From: an uncultured Bacteroides sp.
GTDB taxonomy: Bacteria; Bacteroidota; Bacteroidia; Cytophagales; Cyclobacteriaceae
Direction: 5' to 3'
Assembly (NCBI GenBank): GCA_902168185.1
Contig: CABHOV010000066.1
Span: 51,685-115,684 of the forward strand
DNA: 64,000 bases
Below the pieces are notes generated by a model, which saw only the letters and a program-made list of their open reading frames with translations, made no database searches and was not told the origin of the DNA. Made by a program: the position numbers and the translations under genes. Every line of letters starts with the position of its first letter. Position 1 is the stretch's first letter. Below are positions 51,813 through 61,971 of this stretch, piece after piece.

Positions 51813-53195
51813 TTACAATCCGTACTTCTCAAGTCTTCGGTACAATGACGACCGGGTTAATCCTAATTCTGTTGCAGCCTGCGTGATGTTACCGTTGTAT
51901 TTCTTCAGCACTTTACGGATCAAAAGTTTTTCAACTTCTTCGAGATTATATTGTTCGAGGCTGAGTTGTCCGTCTTCTTTACCGGCAGAAGGTGTGAAAT
52001 TGAAATCCTCAGGTTGCAGTACATTGCTGTTACTCAGAATCACTGCGCGCTCAATAGCGTGTTGCAGTTCGCGAATGTTACCGGGCCACGGGTGCTTGTG
52101 CATGCGCGTCATTGCGCCTTCACTGATCTTGTTTACAGTTTTTTCATATTTACTTGCGTAGTGTTTCAGAAAGTGATTTGCCAGTAGCGGTATATCTTCG
52201 AAGCGATCGCGAAGAGAAGGTATTTCTATTTCAATGGTATTGATCCGATAAAGTAAATCCTGACGGAAGCGATTTTCTTTTACCATCTCGTATAGCGGCA
52301 TGTTCGTAGCGCAGATCAGGCGAATGTTGATAGGCGTTTCCTTATTCGAACCCACACGACTTACTTTTCGGTTTTGCAATACAGTAAGAAGTTTTGCCTG
52401 CAACGGCATGGATAGGTTGCCGATCTCATCGAGGAAGAGTGTACCGTTGTTGGAGAGTTCAAATCTTCCCGCACGATCTTCTTTTGCATCGGTGAAGGCT
52501 CCCTTCTTATGGCCGAAGAGTTCACTTTCAAAAAGTGTTTCTGTGATCGAACCGAGATCTACACCAACAAAATTTTCACCTTGTCGCGAAGAGTTCTTAT
52601 GTATAGCACGTGCTATCAATTCTTTACCTGTACCGTTCTCTCCGAGGATCAGTACGTTTGCATCGGTCTTCGCTACACGATCTATAGTCTGAAAGATCTT
52701 TTGCATGGCGGGACTTTGTCCGATGATCTCGATAAAGCGATTGTTGAGTGCCTGGTTGATCTCCTGATTTTTTATTTTCAGATTTTCAATCACATCGCGT
52801 GACTCACGCAGGCGCATGGCGGAATATAGTGTTGCGAGTAACTTCTCATTTTCCCAAGGCTTCAAAACGAAATCAGTAGCGCCTGCTTTTATAGCTTTCA
52901 CGGCCATTTGTATATCGCCATAGGCTGTGATCAATACTACTACGGAAGAAGGATCGATCTGTAAAATTCGTTCGAGCCAGTAATAACCTTCGCTGCCACT
53001 GCTTACATCTTTCGTGAAATTCATGTCGAGCAGTATCACATCATAGTCTTCATTGCCCATGAGTGCCGGTATAGCTTCCGGATTTTTTTCGATGTCAACT
53101 TGAGCAAAGTGCCGCTTCAAATGCATCTTCGCGGCTTTCAACAGATCTTCATTATCATCAACAATTAGAATCTTACCATGTTTTGTCTCAGACAT
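51813..53195 (-). CDS. Sigma-54-dependent response regulator, NtrC family
   Basis: 460 residues. The receiver (1-120) has acidic pocket DDNED and phospho-Asp57 in VILLDMNF. The AAA+ domain (about 150-390) has Walker A GENGTGKE and Walker B in GTLFLDEIGN; the sigma-54 contact loop reads GAFTDA instead of GAFTGA. A Fis-type HTH closes the protein (NITQAATELGLTRSSLYRRL). Divergent from the HlyD/ABC genes, which have a sigma-54-like promoter. Confidence 0.93.
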   Translation of the reverse strand: MSETKHGKILIVDDNEDLLKAAKMHLKRHFAQVDIEKNPEAIPALMGNEDYDVILLDMNFTKDVSSGSEGYYWLERILQIDPSSVVVLITAYGDIQMAVKAIKAGATDFVLKPWENEKLLATLYSAMRLRESRDVIENLKIKNQEINQALNNRFIEIIGQSPAMQKIFQTIDRVAKTDANVLILGENGTGKELIARAIHKNSSRQGENFVGVDLGSITETLFESELFGHKKGAFTDAKEDRAGRFELSNNGTLFLDEIGNLSMPLQAKLLTVLQNRKVSRVGSNKETPINIRLICATNMPLYEMVKENRFRQDLLYRINTIEIEIPSLRDRFEDIPLLANHFLKHYASKYEKTVNKISEGAMTRMHKHPWPGNIRELQHAIERAVILSNSNVLQPEDFNFTPSAGKEDGQLSLEQYNLEEVEKLLIRKVLKKYNGNITQAATELGLTRSSLYRRLEKYGL

Positions 53196-53388
53196 TATCG
53201 ATAGGGTTTAAATTAAGGTCAAAGTATATAAAAGTATATATCTATAGCTCCCTTGAACATGCTTGCGGCGTATACATCCGGTTCAAAACATATCAAGGAG
53301 TCGTCCGCTAGCGGGCAAAGCGTGTACCGAAACCGTTACAGCGTGAAAATAAGGTAAAAACACGTTTCTGGGGGATTTTAGAGATAAA

Positions 53389-53410
53389 GTGTCCGTTCGC
53401 ATCCGGACAC
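53389..53410. promoter_or_regulatory. Palindrome 1, candidate activator site
   Basis: GTGTCCG and CGGACAC are separated by 8 bp, about 70 bp upstream of the candidate sigma-54 promoter. This is the usual place for an NtrC-type activator site. Confidence 0.5.
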
Positions 53411-53413
53411 ACA

Positions 53414-53429
53414 CGTTCACATGTGAACG
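53414..53429. promoter_or_regulatory. Palindrome 2, perfect 16 bp
   Basis: CGTTCACATGTGAACG is a perfect palindrome directly after palindrome 1. The two may bind two dimers of the divergent response regulator. Confidence 0.5.
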
Positions 53430-53480
53430 AGAATCGTATAGCAATAGCGTTGAATTCAGGTCAATTTCGCATTCTGGCGC

Positions 53481-53496
53481 TTGGCACACTTGTTGG
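53481..53496 (+). promoter_or_regulatory. Candidate sigma-54 promoter (-24/-12)
   Basis: TTGGCACACTTGTTGG matches YTGGCAYRNNNNYTGC except for the final C. It lies about 90 bp upstream of the HlyD-family start. The rest of 53196-53584 has no gene. Confidence 0.45.
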
Positions 53497-53584
53497 CTTG
53501 CAGCCATTGTCCGATTGAGCGTATAACGTTACCACGTGACAGGTAAACGAAGGCTATAGCGGATGACTTTATAACACAATACGA

Positions 53585-54832
53585 ATGGACAAACAGATCA
53601 AGAAGAAGAAGTGGACGTTAAAGCGTCTTGCTACCTATGGTGGAATTTCCTTGTTAGTGATTTTTGTAGCATACCAACTGATCTTTGCTGACAGGCGGCA
53701 AAAGCTCAAAATTGAAAAAGACAAGATCACCATTTCAAATGTAGCCCGTGGTGTATTCCAGGAATTTATTCCGCAGACCGGTACGGTAGAACCGAGTCGT
53801 ACGGTATACCTCGATGCTATAGAAGGTGGAAAAATAAAACGCGTAGTAGCAGAAAGTGGTGCTATGCTGAAAGAAGGAGATATAATTTTAGAATTAAGCA
53901 ACCTTAACCGCGAATTGGATGTCTTAAGCCAGGAAGCGCAGTTGAGTGAAAGTATAAACCGTAACCGTGATACCCGTTTGGCGATAACGCAGAACGATTT
54001 GCAGGAGCGGCAGACGATGGCACTCATCGAAAGCCAGCTGGCAACATTGGAGCCGCAGTATAAACGTGAGAAGACGCTATTTGAGAAAAAGCTGATCTCC
54101 CGGCAGGCGTTTGAAAAAACAGAGGCTGACTATAGATATAACCTGCAGCGCTGGAAAATTACCTATGAAGTATACAGGGCTGACTCTATCGACCGGATCC
54201 GTCAACTCCGTAATATCAACGCGCTGGAGCAGCGTATGAGCCAGAACCTGGAAGGTGTAGGACGAATTCTCGATAACCTGGTAATTCGCGCTCCGATTGA
54301 TGGACAGTTGTCGCGCCCTCAATTAGATGTTGGACAAAGTGTAACTCCTGGCCAACGTTTGGGACAAATAGATATCGTGGGAAGCTATAAAGTACGTGTG
54401 CCAATAGATGAATTATACTTGCCGCGTATTACAACCGGTTTGCATGCTTCGACAACGTTTAACAACAAAGATTACGCATTGGAGATCATGTATATATACC
54501 CGACCATTGAAAACGGACGGTTCTTTGTAGACATGAATTTCATAGGCGAGGCTCCGACAGGTATTCGCAGAGGTCAGTCGCTGAGATTGCGCATTGAACT
54601 TGGTCAGTCATCCGAAGAGTTGTTATTGCCAGTGGGTGGATTCTATAAAGATACCGGTGGAAACTGGGTGTTCGTAATGGATGGTGAAGGCAGAGCGGTG
54701 CGCAGGGACATCAAACTGGGCAGAAAGAATACCGAGCACTTTGAAGTGTTGGAAGGCCTGAAGCCTGGTGATAAGGTGATCACATCTTCGTACGAGAACT
54801 TTGGGGACAGCGAAGTATTGTTACTGGATTAG
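53585..54832 (+). CDS. HlyD/MacA-type periplasmic adaptor
   Basis: 415 residues, with an N-terminal anchor (ATYGGISLLVIFVAYQLIF). The first lipoyl half is QTGTVEPSRTVYLDAIEGG, a long coiled-coil hairpin runs from about 115 to 235, and the second half is LVIRAPIDGQLSRPQLDVG. A beta-barrel and membrane-proximal domain follow. It links the ABC permeases encoded downstream to an outer membrane channel, which is not in the window. Promoter elements are upstream. Confidence 0.88.
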   Translation: MDKQIKKKKWTLKRLATYGGISLLVIFVAYQLIFADRRQKLKIEKDKITISNVARGVFQEFIPQTGTVEPSRTVYLDAIEGGKIKRVVAESGAMLKEGDIILELSNLNRELDVLSQEAQLSESINRNRDTRLAITQNDLQERQTMALIESQLATLEPQYKREKTLFEKKLISRQAFEKTEADYRYNLQRWKITYEVYRADSIDRIRQLRNINALEQRMSQNLEGVGRILDNLVIRAPIDGQLSRPQLDVGQSVTPGQRLGQIDIVGSYKVRVPIDELYLPRITTGLHASTTFNNKDYALEIMYIYPTIENGRFFVDMNFIGEAPTGIRRGQSLRLRIELGQSSEELLLPVGGFYKDTGGNWVFVMDGEGRAVRRDIKLGRKNTEHFEVLEGLKPGDKVITSSYENFGDSEVLLLD

Positions 54833-54919
54833 TGTAACTTTTATCGCGAATTAAAGTACTACAAGAATAGAACTTAATATATATACCGAACATCATAACC
54901 ATAATAAAATAAACCTGCC

Positions 54920-55609
54920 ATGATCAAACTGAAAAATCTTGAAAAAGTCTACACGACAGAAGAAGTCGAAACAACTGCTTTAAACAACATTAACCTCGAA
55001 ATTAAAGAGGGCGAATTTGTGGCCATCATGGGCCCATCCGGTTGCGGAAAATCAACGTTGTTAAACATCCTTGGCTTGCTTGATAATCCTTCCGGAGGCG
55101 AGTATCATTTCGGTGAACATGAAGTTGCCAGATATTCTGAACGTCAGCGCGCACAATTACGCAAAGGCTCAATCGGATTCGTATTCCAGAGCTTTAACCT
55201 GATCGATGAACTTACCGTATTCGAAAACGTAGAATTGCCATTACTATATATGAAGGTGCCTGCTGCTGAACGCAAGCAGCGTGTCGAAGAAGTGTTGGAA
55301 CGCATGAATATCATGCACCGCAGAAATCACTTCCCGCAGCAGTTATCCGGTGGTCAGCAACAACGCGTTGCTATATCCCGTGCGATTGTAGCGAAACCAA
55401 AAGTAATTCTTGCCGATGAACCTACTGGTAACCTGGACTCTGCCAACGGTGAAGAAGTAATGAAGCTTCTTTCTCAGTTGAATGAAGAAGGAACTACTAT
55501 CGTAATGGTAACTCACTCTCCATACGATGCTAATTATGCACACCGCATTATTAACTTGTTCGATGGTAAAGTAGTAACGGAGAACATCAAAGAACACTTC
55601 CATATTTAG
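54920..55609 (+). CDS. ABC transporter ATP-binding protein, MacB/LolD type
   Basis: 229 residues. Walker [11 protein letters not shown] loop VFQSFNLI, signature [12 protein letters not shown], Walker [10 protein letters not shown] and H loop MVTHS are all intact. It should energise the FtsX-type permeases encoded next. It lies 87 bp after the adaptor gene. Confidence 0.95.
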   Translation: MIKLKNLEKVYTTEEVETTALNNINLEIKEGEFVAIMGPSGCGKSTLLNILGLLDNPSGGEYHFGEHEVARYSERQRAQLRKGSIGFVFQSFNLIDELTVFENVELPLLYMKVPAAERKQRVEEVLERMNIMHRRNHFPQQLSGGQQQRVAISRAIVAKPKVILADEPTGNLDSANGEEVMKLLSQLNEEGTTIVMVTHSPYDANYAHRIINLFDGKVVTENIKEHFHI

Positions 55610-55713
55610 TAGTGTAGTATAAAGCTTCGCTTTATATAGTTATAGTATATTTTAAAGTCAGGGATGCCAGTGGATCGTGGCGGTCACATACTGGTGTCCC
55701 TTTCCTTTTATAT

Positions 55714-55741
55714 AGCCTGGCAGATATAGCCAGGCTTTTTT
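55714..55741 (+). terminator. Rho-independent terminator after the ATPase gene
   Basis: AGCCTGGC pairs with GCCAGGCT around a 7-nt loop, followed by TTTTT. It separates the adaptor/ATPase pair from the permease genes, so the latter need read-through or their own promoter. Confidence 0.8.
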
Positions 55742-55901
55742 ATGCTGAACGAAATTGAACAATGGGCTGTACAGTTCCGAATAGTATACTGTCCGGAACG
55801 TACTGAAAACGCACTTTTTTGCAATGGCATATTTATTGGCCACGTCCATGCAACCTTAGGCTATCGTGTGTAGTCTTAACATCATTCGACTCCAAAACCC
55901 C

Positions 55902-58274
55902 ATGATAAAAAACTACCTTCTCATCACTTTGCGCAGCATGATGAAGAATAAACTCTTCATCTTCATTAATGTATTCGGGATGGCCATCGGCATTGGCTGT
56001 TGTATCGTTGCTTACTTTAACTGGGAATTTGACGCACGCTTTAACACGCATCATTTAAATTCTGACAAGATTTACCGGGTAAGTCAGGTGCGTGAGTTTG
56101 AAAACAATACAAAACTATACGGCTATACCTCCTTGCCCATGGGAGCTGCTATCAAGCAAAATATACCGGATGCCGAGAAGGTGACACGACTCAATCGCTC
56201 ATGGTCGAACTATAAAGTGGAGGATAATTTATTCCCAGGCGGAGTCGCGTATGTTGACCCTGATTTCTTCGACATGTTCACCTTTGAATTTATTGACGGC
56301 AATCCAGCCGATCTGAAAGACAAATCAAAAGTATTTCTAAGCGATGAACTTGCCCGTAAACTATTTGGAAGCATTGATGTGGTAGGCAAGCAGGTAACAC
56401 AGGTGTTGGGCGCTGATGTAAAGGAGTTAACGGTAGGGGGTATATTTAAGAAACAACCACAAGGATCGAGCTTTCGCTTCCAGTCGTACATGCATTATGA
56501 TAATTACTTTGATGATGCCAAAGATGTAAAAGAAGATGAGTGGAAACACTGGACTTCACTTTTCGTGATGGTAAATAATCCGGACAGGTTGAATGTTATT
56601 CATAAACAGCTGCAAGGCTATCGCGAGAATAACAATAAAGTGCGTGAAGATTTTATCGTGAAAGAATATGTACTCGATCCATTTGTAGGGATGGCACAAC
56701 GCGATCAGGTTAACGACACCTGGAATGAAACCTGGGATGCCAACTCACGTGCTGCTGTACACGCGCCTACCATCATGGCCGTTCTGATACTGCTGATCGC
56801 CTGCTTCAACATGACGAATACATCCATCGCTATATCTTCACGGAGATTAAAAGAGATTGGTATTCGTAAAGTAATGGGAAGTATGCGCAGCCAGCTGATC
56901 TTCCAATTCATTGGCGAAACCATGTTTATATGTTTTCTCTCTCTTGTCATCGGACTTGTTTTGGGAGAAGTATTGCTTTCCTCCTGGAATGCTTTGTGGG
57001 AAGAGATGAAACTCACTTCACACTATGTAGATGACCCGGGCTTCCTGTTCTTCCTGATCGGTATACTGATGTTTACAGGAATTATAGCCGGCAGTTACCC
57101 TGCATTCTATATCAGCGGTTTCGAACCGGTAGGAATTTTGAAAGGTAAACTAAAATTAGGGGGCACGAATATGTTTACGCGTGTGCTCCTCTGCCTGCAA
57201 TATGCTATATCTCTATTGGCAATTGTATGTTCTATCGCCTTCTATGAGAACTCAAAATATCAACGTGAATTTGACCTGGGCTTCAACGAAGAGGGTGTGA
57301 TCATTGCCTATGTGGAAAATGGAAATGAATATGAAACCTATCGCAATGCCCTTGTTCAGAATAAAGATATTCAGGCTGTAGCCGGATCGAAGCATAGTAT
57401 ATTTTCATCACGGTATAAAGATCCGGTGAAGTTTGAATCGAAACAGGCTGAAGTCGATATCATTGACGTTGGCGATGATTACCTGAGCACGATGGGACTT
57501 ACGCTGATTGAGGGCCGTGACTTTGAAAAAGAATCGGAAACTGATCGCAAGGAATCCATTATCATCACCAAGAAAATGGCTGACACCTTTAAATGGGACA
57601 AACCTCTTGGCAAAGAAATACTCTGGCATGATACCGTAAAGTTATATGTAGTAGGCGTTGTAAAAGATGTATATACTGTAGGACTGTGGGCCGAAATGGA
57701 ACCAATGATGCTCCGCTATACAGAGCCGGCTCAATATACACATGTGATCGTCAACACACCGGTTAACAAGCTTACGGAGGTATATGCCTTTATGGAAAAG
57801 GAATGGAAGCAAATCTTTCCGAACCGGCTTTACAACGGGCGATACCTGCATGAAGAAATGAAGGAAGCCTTTACAGTGAACGATAATATAGTAAAGATGT
57901 TTGTCTTTCTGGGCATTGTAGCCATGACACTCTCTGCTACAGGTTTGTTTACGCTTGTATCATTGAACATCATCCGCAAGATGAAAGAGATCGGCGTTCG
58001 CAAGGTACTGGGTGCTTCCATTGGAAATATAACCCGCATCATCAACACTGAGTTCATAGTTATTTTGATGATTGCCTCTGTGCTTGGATGTTTACTTGGA
58101 TATTACCTTGTAGATGCATTGATGGATAGTATCTGGGATTATTATCAGAACACGACTACTTTTACATTTATTGTATCCGTGGTGGTTATGCTGGTTATAT
58201 CGGGTATCACAATCGGGTATAAAGTGTTCAGTGCTGCATCGATGAACCCGGTGAGTACACTACGTGATGAATAA
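55902..58274 (+). CDS. ABC transporter permease, MacB/FtsX type, first copy
   Basis: 790 residues from the ATG at 55902; a frame extension to 55866 has a weak start. MacB-PCD periplasmic domains alternate with FtsX membrane blocks: one helix at residues 20-40, three near 285-430 with a fourth before the second domain, and three at the C-terminus. RLKEIGIRKVMGSMRSQLI and KMKEIGVRKVLGASIGNI are the two FtsX cytosolic motifs. It would form a tripartite exporter or signalling complex with the ATPase and adaptor. Confidence 0.9.
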   Translation: MIKNYLLITLRSMMKNKLFIFINVFGMAIGIGCCIVAYFNWEFDARFNTHHLNSDKIYRVSQVREFENNTKLYGYTSLPMGAAIKQNIPDAEKVTRLNRSWSNYKVEDNLFPGGVAYVDPDFFDMFTFEFIDGNPADLKDKSKVFLSDELARKLFGSIDVVGKQVTQVLGADVKELTVGGIFKKQPQGSSFRFQSYMHYDNYFDDAKDVKEDEWKHWTSLFVMVNNPDRLNVIHKQLQGYRENNNKVREDFIVKEYVLDPFVGMAQRDQVNDTWNETWDANSRAAVHAPTIMAVLILLIACFNMTNTSIAISSRRLKEIGIRKVMGSMRSQLIFQFIGETMFICFLSLVIGLVLGEVLLSSWNALWEEMKLTSHYVDDPGFLFFLIGILMFTGIIAGSYPAFYISGFEPVGILKGKLKLGGTNMFTRVLLCLQYAISLLAIVCSIAFYENSKYQREFDLGFNEEGVIIAYVENGNEYETYRNALVQNKDIQAVAGSKHSIFSSRYKDPVKFESKQAEVDIIDVGDDYLSTMGLTLIEGRDFEKESETDRKESIIITKKMADTFKWDKPLGKEILWHDTVKLYVVGVVKDVYTVGLWAEMEPMMLRYTEPAQYTHVIVNTPVNKLTEVYAFMEKEWKQIFPNRLYNGRYLHEEMKEAFTVNDNIVKMFVFLGIVAMTLSATGLFTLVSLNIIRKMKEIGVRKVLGASIGNITRIINTEFIVILMIASVLGCLLGYYLVDALMDSIWDYYQNTTTFTFIVSVVVMLVISGITIGYKVFSAASMNPVSTLRDE

Positions 58275-58358
58275 AACCAGATCGCTGTAACCTTTGTATC
58301 CGCGATGACGTCAAACGTAAATTATATATAGCCTATTACCCCGTATAAACTATAGCGC

Positions 58359-60761
58359 ATGCTTAAAAATTATTTTAAAATAGCACTTCGGAATATCCTG
58401 AAGCATAAGTTCTTTTCATTGATCAACATCCTGGGAATGACAATCGGTGTCACCGCCTGTTTGCTGATCATCCTCTATGTTTCAGATGAACTTAGCTACG
58501 ATAAATTTCATGCGAAGGCAGACCGCATGTACCAGGTTGGTTTGCATGGAAAAATTGCAGGTCAGGAAATATATACTTCTACAACGTGCCCGCCTTTATC
58601 AGCAGCATTGGTTTCTGAAATTCCGGAAATAGATGAATCAACCCGGTTGGACGGTTATGGTTTAACGGCGGTGAAGTATAATGAAAAAGCATTTACAGAA
58701 GAGAAACTCTTTTATGCGGATTCCAATTTCTTCGAGTTCTTCAGCTTTGAACTTCTGGAAGGCGAGCGCAAAACTGCGCTGAAAGAACCAAACTCTATTG
58801 TATTCACAACCGACCTCGCGAAGAAATATTTTGGCAATGAACCTGCGCTGGGTAAACTGGTAACCGTGGGAAGCGATGGCGCTACCTATAAAGTTACCGG
58901 TATAGCGGCCAATGCTCCGACTAACTCGCACGTGATCTTTAGTGCGCTTGTGTCGGCAAGTTCAGCTGAGCATTTGAAAAGTACAGTGTGGCTCAACAAC
59001 GGAATGTATACCTATTTCACGCTCAACAAGAATGCAAGCCTGGAATCAGCCACAGAAAAATTTAGCGACCTGGTAGTGAAATATGTGGGCCCAGAAATAG
59101 AGCGCTTTATGGGTACATCCCTGAAGCAAATGAAAGAGCAGGGTGGTGCCTACGGTTATTTTGCAGAGAAAGTAACCGATATACATTTACGTTCGAAAGC
59201 TCAGCACACGATAGAACCTCCCGGTAACATCACGTATGTATACTTCTTTGCCGGCATTGGTGGCTTTATTATTATTATAGCCTGTATAAACTTCATGAAC
59301 TTGTCTACTGCACGTTCTGCCGGTAGAGCCAAAGAAGTTGGCTTGCGCAAAACACTCGGTTCGCTACGTGGACAAATGATCGCGCAGTTTTTGGCGGAGT
59401 CTATGATCTATAGTCTTATTACGATTGTGCTGGCGTTGGGTGCCTGCTATATTTTGCTGCCTTTCTTCAATACACTGTCAGGCAAGCAATTGGACATGAC
59501 TATATTTATGACACCTGCTTTTATAGCGGGTATAGTCGCCCTGGTATTATTTGTTGGATTGATTGCAGGAAGTTACCCGGCATTTTACCTCACGTCCTTT
59601 AATGCTGTGGAAGTACTGAAAGGAAAAGTAAGAGCGGGTATGAAAAGTGGAGGTGTTAGAAGCACATTGGTGGTTTGCCAGTTTGCGCTTTCTATATTCC
59701 TCATCATTTTCACAACGATCGTATACCAGCAGATCACATTCATGCAGGAACGCAACATGGGCATCGATAAACACAACGTAGTGGTTATCCGAAATGCTGG
59801 TCGCCTCGGTAACAACCGTGAGAGCTTTAAAAATTCACTCAACGACTTAACAGGTATCGTAAAGTCTAGCTATACCAATAATAATTTCCCCGGTGTGAAT
59901 AACACTACCGTGTTCAAATCCCCTTCATCCGATCAGGATCATATCATGGGACTATATTATGCTGACTATGATCACATGGATGTTCTTAAATTCGAATTGA
60001 AAGAAGGACGTTATTTCTCGAAAGATTTTCCTTCAGATTCTTCGGGTATAATATTGAACGAAGCAGCTGTAAAAGAATTTGGGTATGCCAATCCACTTGA
60101 AGAAGAGGTTCTATACAATGATAACGGAACGCCCGAGCGTTTCAGGATCATTGGTGTATATAAAGATTTTAATTTTGAATCGCTTAAAATAAAAGTGCGT
60201 CCGTTGGCTATAATGTTAACGAAGAACTCAAATCAATTGATGGTGCGGTACGACGGCAACTCGAAAGATGCTATAGCTTCCATTGGAAAACTTTGGAAGA
60301 GCCAGGCTCCTAATGAACCGTTTGACTATAACTTCCTGGATGAGAATTTTGATGAGCTCTTTCGTGTAGAGCAACGCATGGGCCAGGTGTTCAGTGTATT
60401 CTCTGGTCTTGCCATCTTTATAGCTTGCCTGGGTCTGTTTGCATTGGCTGCCTTTACAGCAGAACAGCGTACCAAAGAAATCGGTATACGAAAAGCGTTG
60501 GGTGCTTCTCCTATAGGTTTGGTGATTCTCTTGTCGAAAGAGTTTACAAAACTGGTAATCATTGCATTTATACCAGCCGCTGTAGCAGCATGGTTTATTG
60601 TTAACAACTGGCTGAGTGGATTTGAGTATAGAGTGGATATTAACCCATGGATATTTATAGGTAGTGGCTTGGTTGCTATTTTTATAGCATGGCTCACGGT
60701 GAGCTATCAATCTATAAAAGCTGCGGCAACAAACCCCGTAAATTCACTGCGCTACGAATAA
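58359..60761 (+). CDS. ABC transporter permease, MacB/FtsX type, second copy
   Basis: 800 residues, the same two-MacB-PCD, two-FtsX architecture. It starts MLKNYFKIALRNILKHKFFS. FtsX motifs RAKEVGLRKTLGSLRGQMIA and RTKEIGIRKALGASPIGL are intact, and GSYPAFYLTSFNAVEVLKGK precedes the second half. It follows the first permease by 84 bp and may form a heterodimer with it. Confidence 0.92.
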   Translation: MLKNYFKIALRNILKHKFFSLINILGMTIGVTACLLIILYVSDELSYDKFHAKADRMYQVGLHGKIAGQEIYTSTTCPPLSAALVSEIPEIDESTRLDGYGLTAVKYNEKAFTEEKLFYADSNFFEFFSFELLEGERKTALKEPNSIVFTTDLAKKYFGNEPALGKLVTVGSDGATYKVTGIAANAPTNSHVIFSALVSASSAEHLKSTVWLNNGMYTYFTLNKNASLESATEKFSDLVVKYVGPEIERFMGTSLKQMKEQGGAYGYFAEKVTDIHLRSKAQHTIEPPGNITYVYFFAGIGGFIIIIACINFMNLSTARSAGRAKEVGLRKTLGSLRGQMIAQFLAESMIYSLITIVLALGACYILLPFFNTLSGKQLDMTIFMTPAFIAGIVALVLFVGLIAGSYPAFYLTSFNAVEVLKGKVRAGMKSGGVRSTLVVCQFALSIFLIIFTTIVYQQITFMQERNMGIDKHNVVVIRNAGRLGNNRESFKNSLNDLTGIVKSSYTNNNFPGVNNTTVFKSPSSDQDHIMGLYYADYDHMDVLKFELKEGRYFSKDFPSDSSGIILNEAAVKEFGYANPLEEEVLYNDNGTPERFRIIGVYKDFNFESLKIKVRPLAIMLTKNSNQLMVRYDGNSKDAIASIGKLWKSQAPNEPFDYNFLDENFDELFRVEQRMGQVFSVFSGLAIFIACLGLFALAAFTAEQRTKEIGIRKALGASPIGLVILLSKEFTKLVIIAFIPAAVAAWFIVNNWLSGFEYRVDINPWIFIGSGLVAIFIAWLTVSYQSIKAAATNPVNSLRYE

Positions 60762-60919
60762 AACGAGGCTCGTTTTATTTTAATGCTTCAGGAAGCGGAT
60801 TAAAAAAATGGCTTTTTTGAAGCGGAATCGATGTTTTTTTGAGCCAATATTAAGTTTTTGTTAACTGGTTAATACTCTGGTAACAGATGGTTAATTTAGA
60901 GCTTCAACATATATACTTT

Positions 60920-61195
60920 ATGGAGAATACAAAGACATCCAAGAAGGCTTTGCAAAGCCTTATCAACGACTCAATGCGTGAAGCCATAGGCCACCTGGAG
61001 TTACCAGAAGCGAGCAAGAAAGTTAAAAAGCTTTTGAATCGTAATTCCAAAAAAATTGCTTCCGTTTATGCAGATATACTGAAGCGTGAAGAAAAGAAGA
61101 GAAAGAAAGCTGAGAAATTTGTAGAAAGCGCTTTGAAAGGTAAAAGCAAGAAAAGCAAAAAGACAAAATCAGGAAAAGCTGAAGTAGCAGCCTAG
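60920..61195 (+). CDS. Small Lys-rich protein, unknown
   Basis: 91 residues from the ATG at 60920; the longer frame to 60887 adds a hydrophobic leader without support. Helical and very basic at the C-terminus (KREEKKRKKAEKFVES, then KGKSKKSKKTKSGK). It might bind nucleic acid, as do other Lys-tail proteins in Bacteroidota, but no family is recognised. Confidence 0.6.
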   Translation: MENTKTSKKALQSLINDSMREAIGHLELPEASKKVKKLLNRNSKKIASVYADILKREEKKRKKAEKFVESALKGKSKKSKKTKSGKAEVAA

Positions 61196-61222
61196 TATAT
61201 AGTACATATACTTTATTCTGAA

Positions 61223-61257
61223 GACGACCCTGGTTTCAAAGCCGGGGTCGTTTTTTT
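61223..61257 (+). terminator. Rho-independent terminator
   Basis: ACGACCCTGG pairs with CCGGGGTCGT around TTTCAAAG, followed by seven T. It closes the Lys-rich gene. Confidence 0.88.
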
Positions 61258-61356
61258 ATTTGGTGTGCATGATCATACTATAGATATATCTGTAAAACGC
61301 AAGATCCGGGTTGATATGGTCTGATAGCATGTTAACCTTTGTGTATAAATCAAGTT

Positions 61357-61947
61357 ATGGAAGTCATCTCTGCTATATTGCCCAAGGATGGTGAAGTAAG
61401 TTTCTTTCCCAATCTGTTTACGCGCGAAGAAAGCGATGTATACTTTGATGCATTAATGAACGAGATCCCCTGGAAACAGGAACCCATCCGCATCTTCGGT
61501 AAAACAGTTATGCAGCCGCGGTTAACAGCTTGGTATGGCGATCCTGGTAAACACTATAGCTACTCCGGCATTACCATGAGTCCAGCCAATTGGACAGATA
61601 CATTGCTGAAAATTAAACAACGTATCGAAACGGTGAGTCCGGTTATTTTCAACAGCGCTTTACTCAATCTATACCGTGATCAAAGCGATAGTATGGGGTG
61701 GCATAGAGATAATGAAAAAGAGCTAGGTATAAACCCGGTGATTGCTTCGGTCACCTTCGGAGCAACACGGAGATTTTTGCTGCGGCACTATACCGATAAA
61801 GACCTAAAGGAATCATTGGAGTTAACCCATGGAAGCCTTCTGCTGATGCAGGGCAAAACGCAGCATGCATGGGAGCACAGTGTTCCAAAGCAAAGCAGTA
61901 TAGCGGGAAGCCGGATCAATATAACGTTCAGGGTAATTAAGGATTGA
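61357..61947 (+). CDS. alkB: AlkB-family 2-oxoglutarate/Fe(II) DNA dealkylase
   Basis: 196 residues from the ATG at 61357. The Fe(II) ligands are in MGWHRDNE (HxD) and TQHAWEHSV; the 2-oxoglutarate Arg is in GSRINITFR. PRLTAWYGDPGKHYSYSG is the substrate lid common to ALKBH2/3-like bacterial proteins. It oxidatively removes alkyl groups from 1mA and 3mC. A TAACCTTTGT word lies just upstream. Confidence 0.92.
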   Translation: MEVISAILPKDGEVSFFPNLFTREESDVYFDALMNEIPWKQEPIRIFGKTVMQPRLTAWYGDPGKHYSYSGITMSPANWTDTLLKIKQRIETVSPVIFNSALLNLYRDQSDSMGWHRDNEKELGINPVIASVTFGATRRFLLRHYTDKDLKESLELTHGSLLLMQGKTQHAWEHSVPKQSSIAGSRINITFRVIKD

Positions 61948-61971
61948 TGCGTAGCGTGCTATATATAGTGA

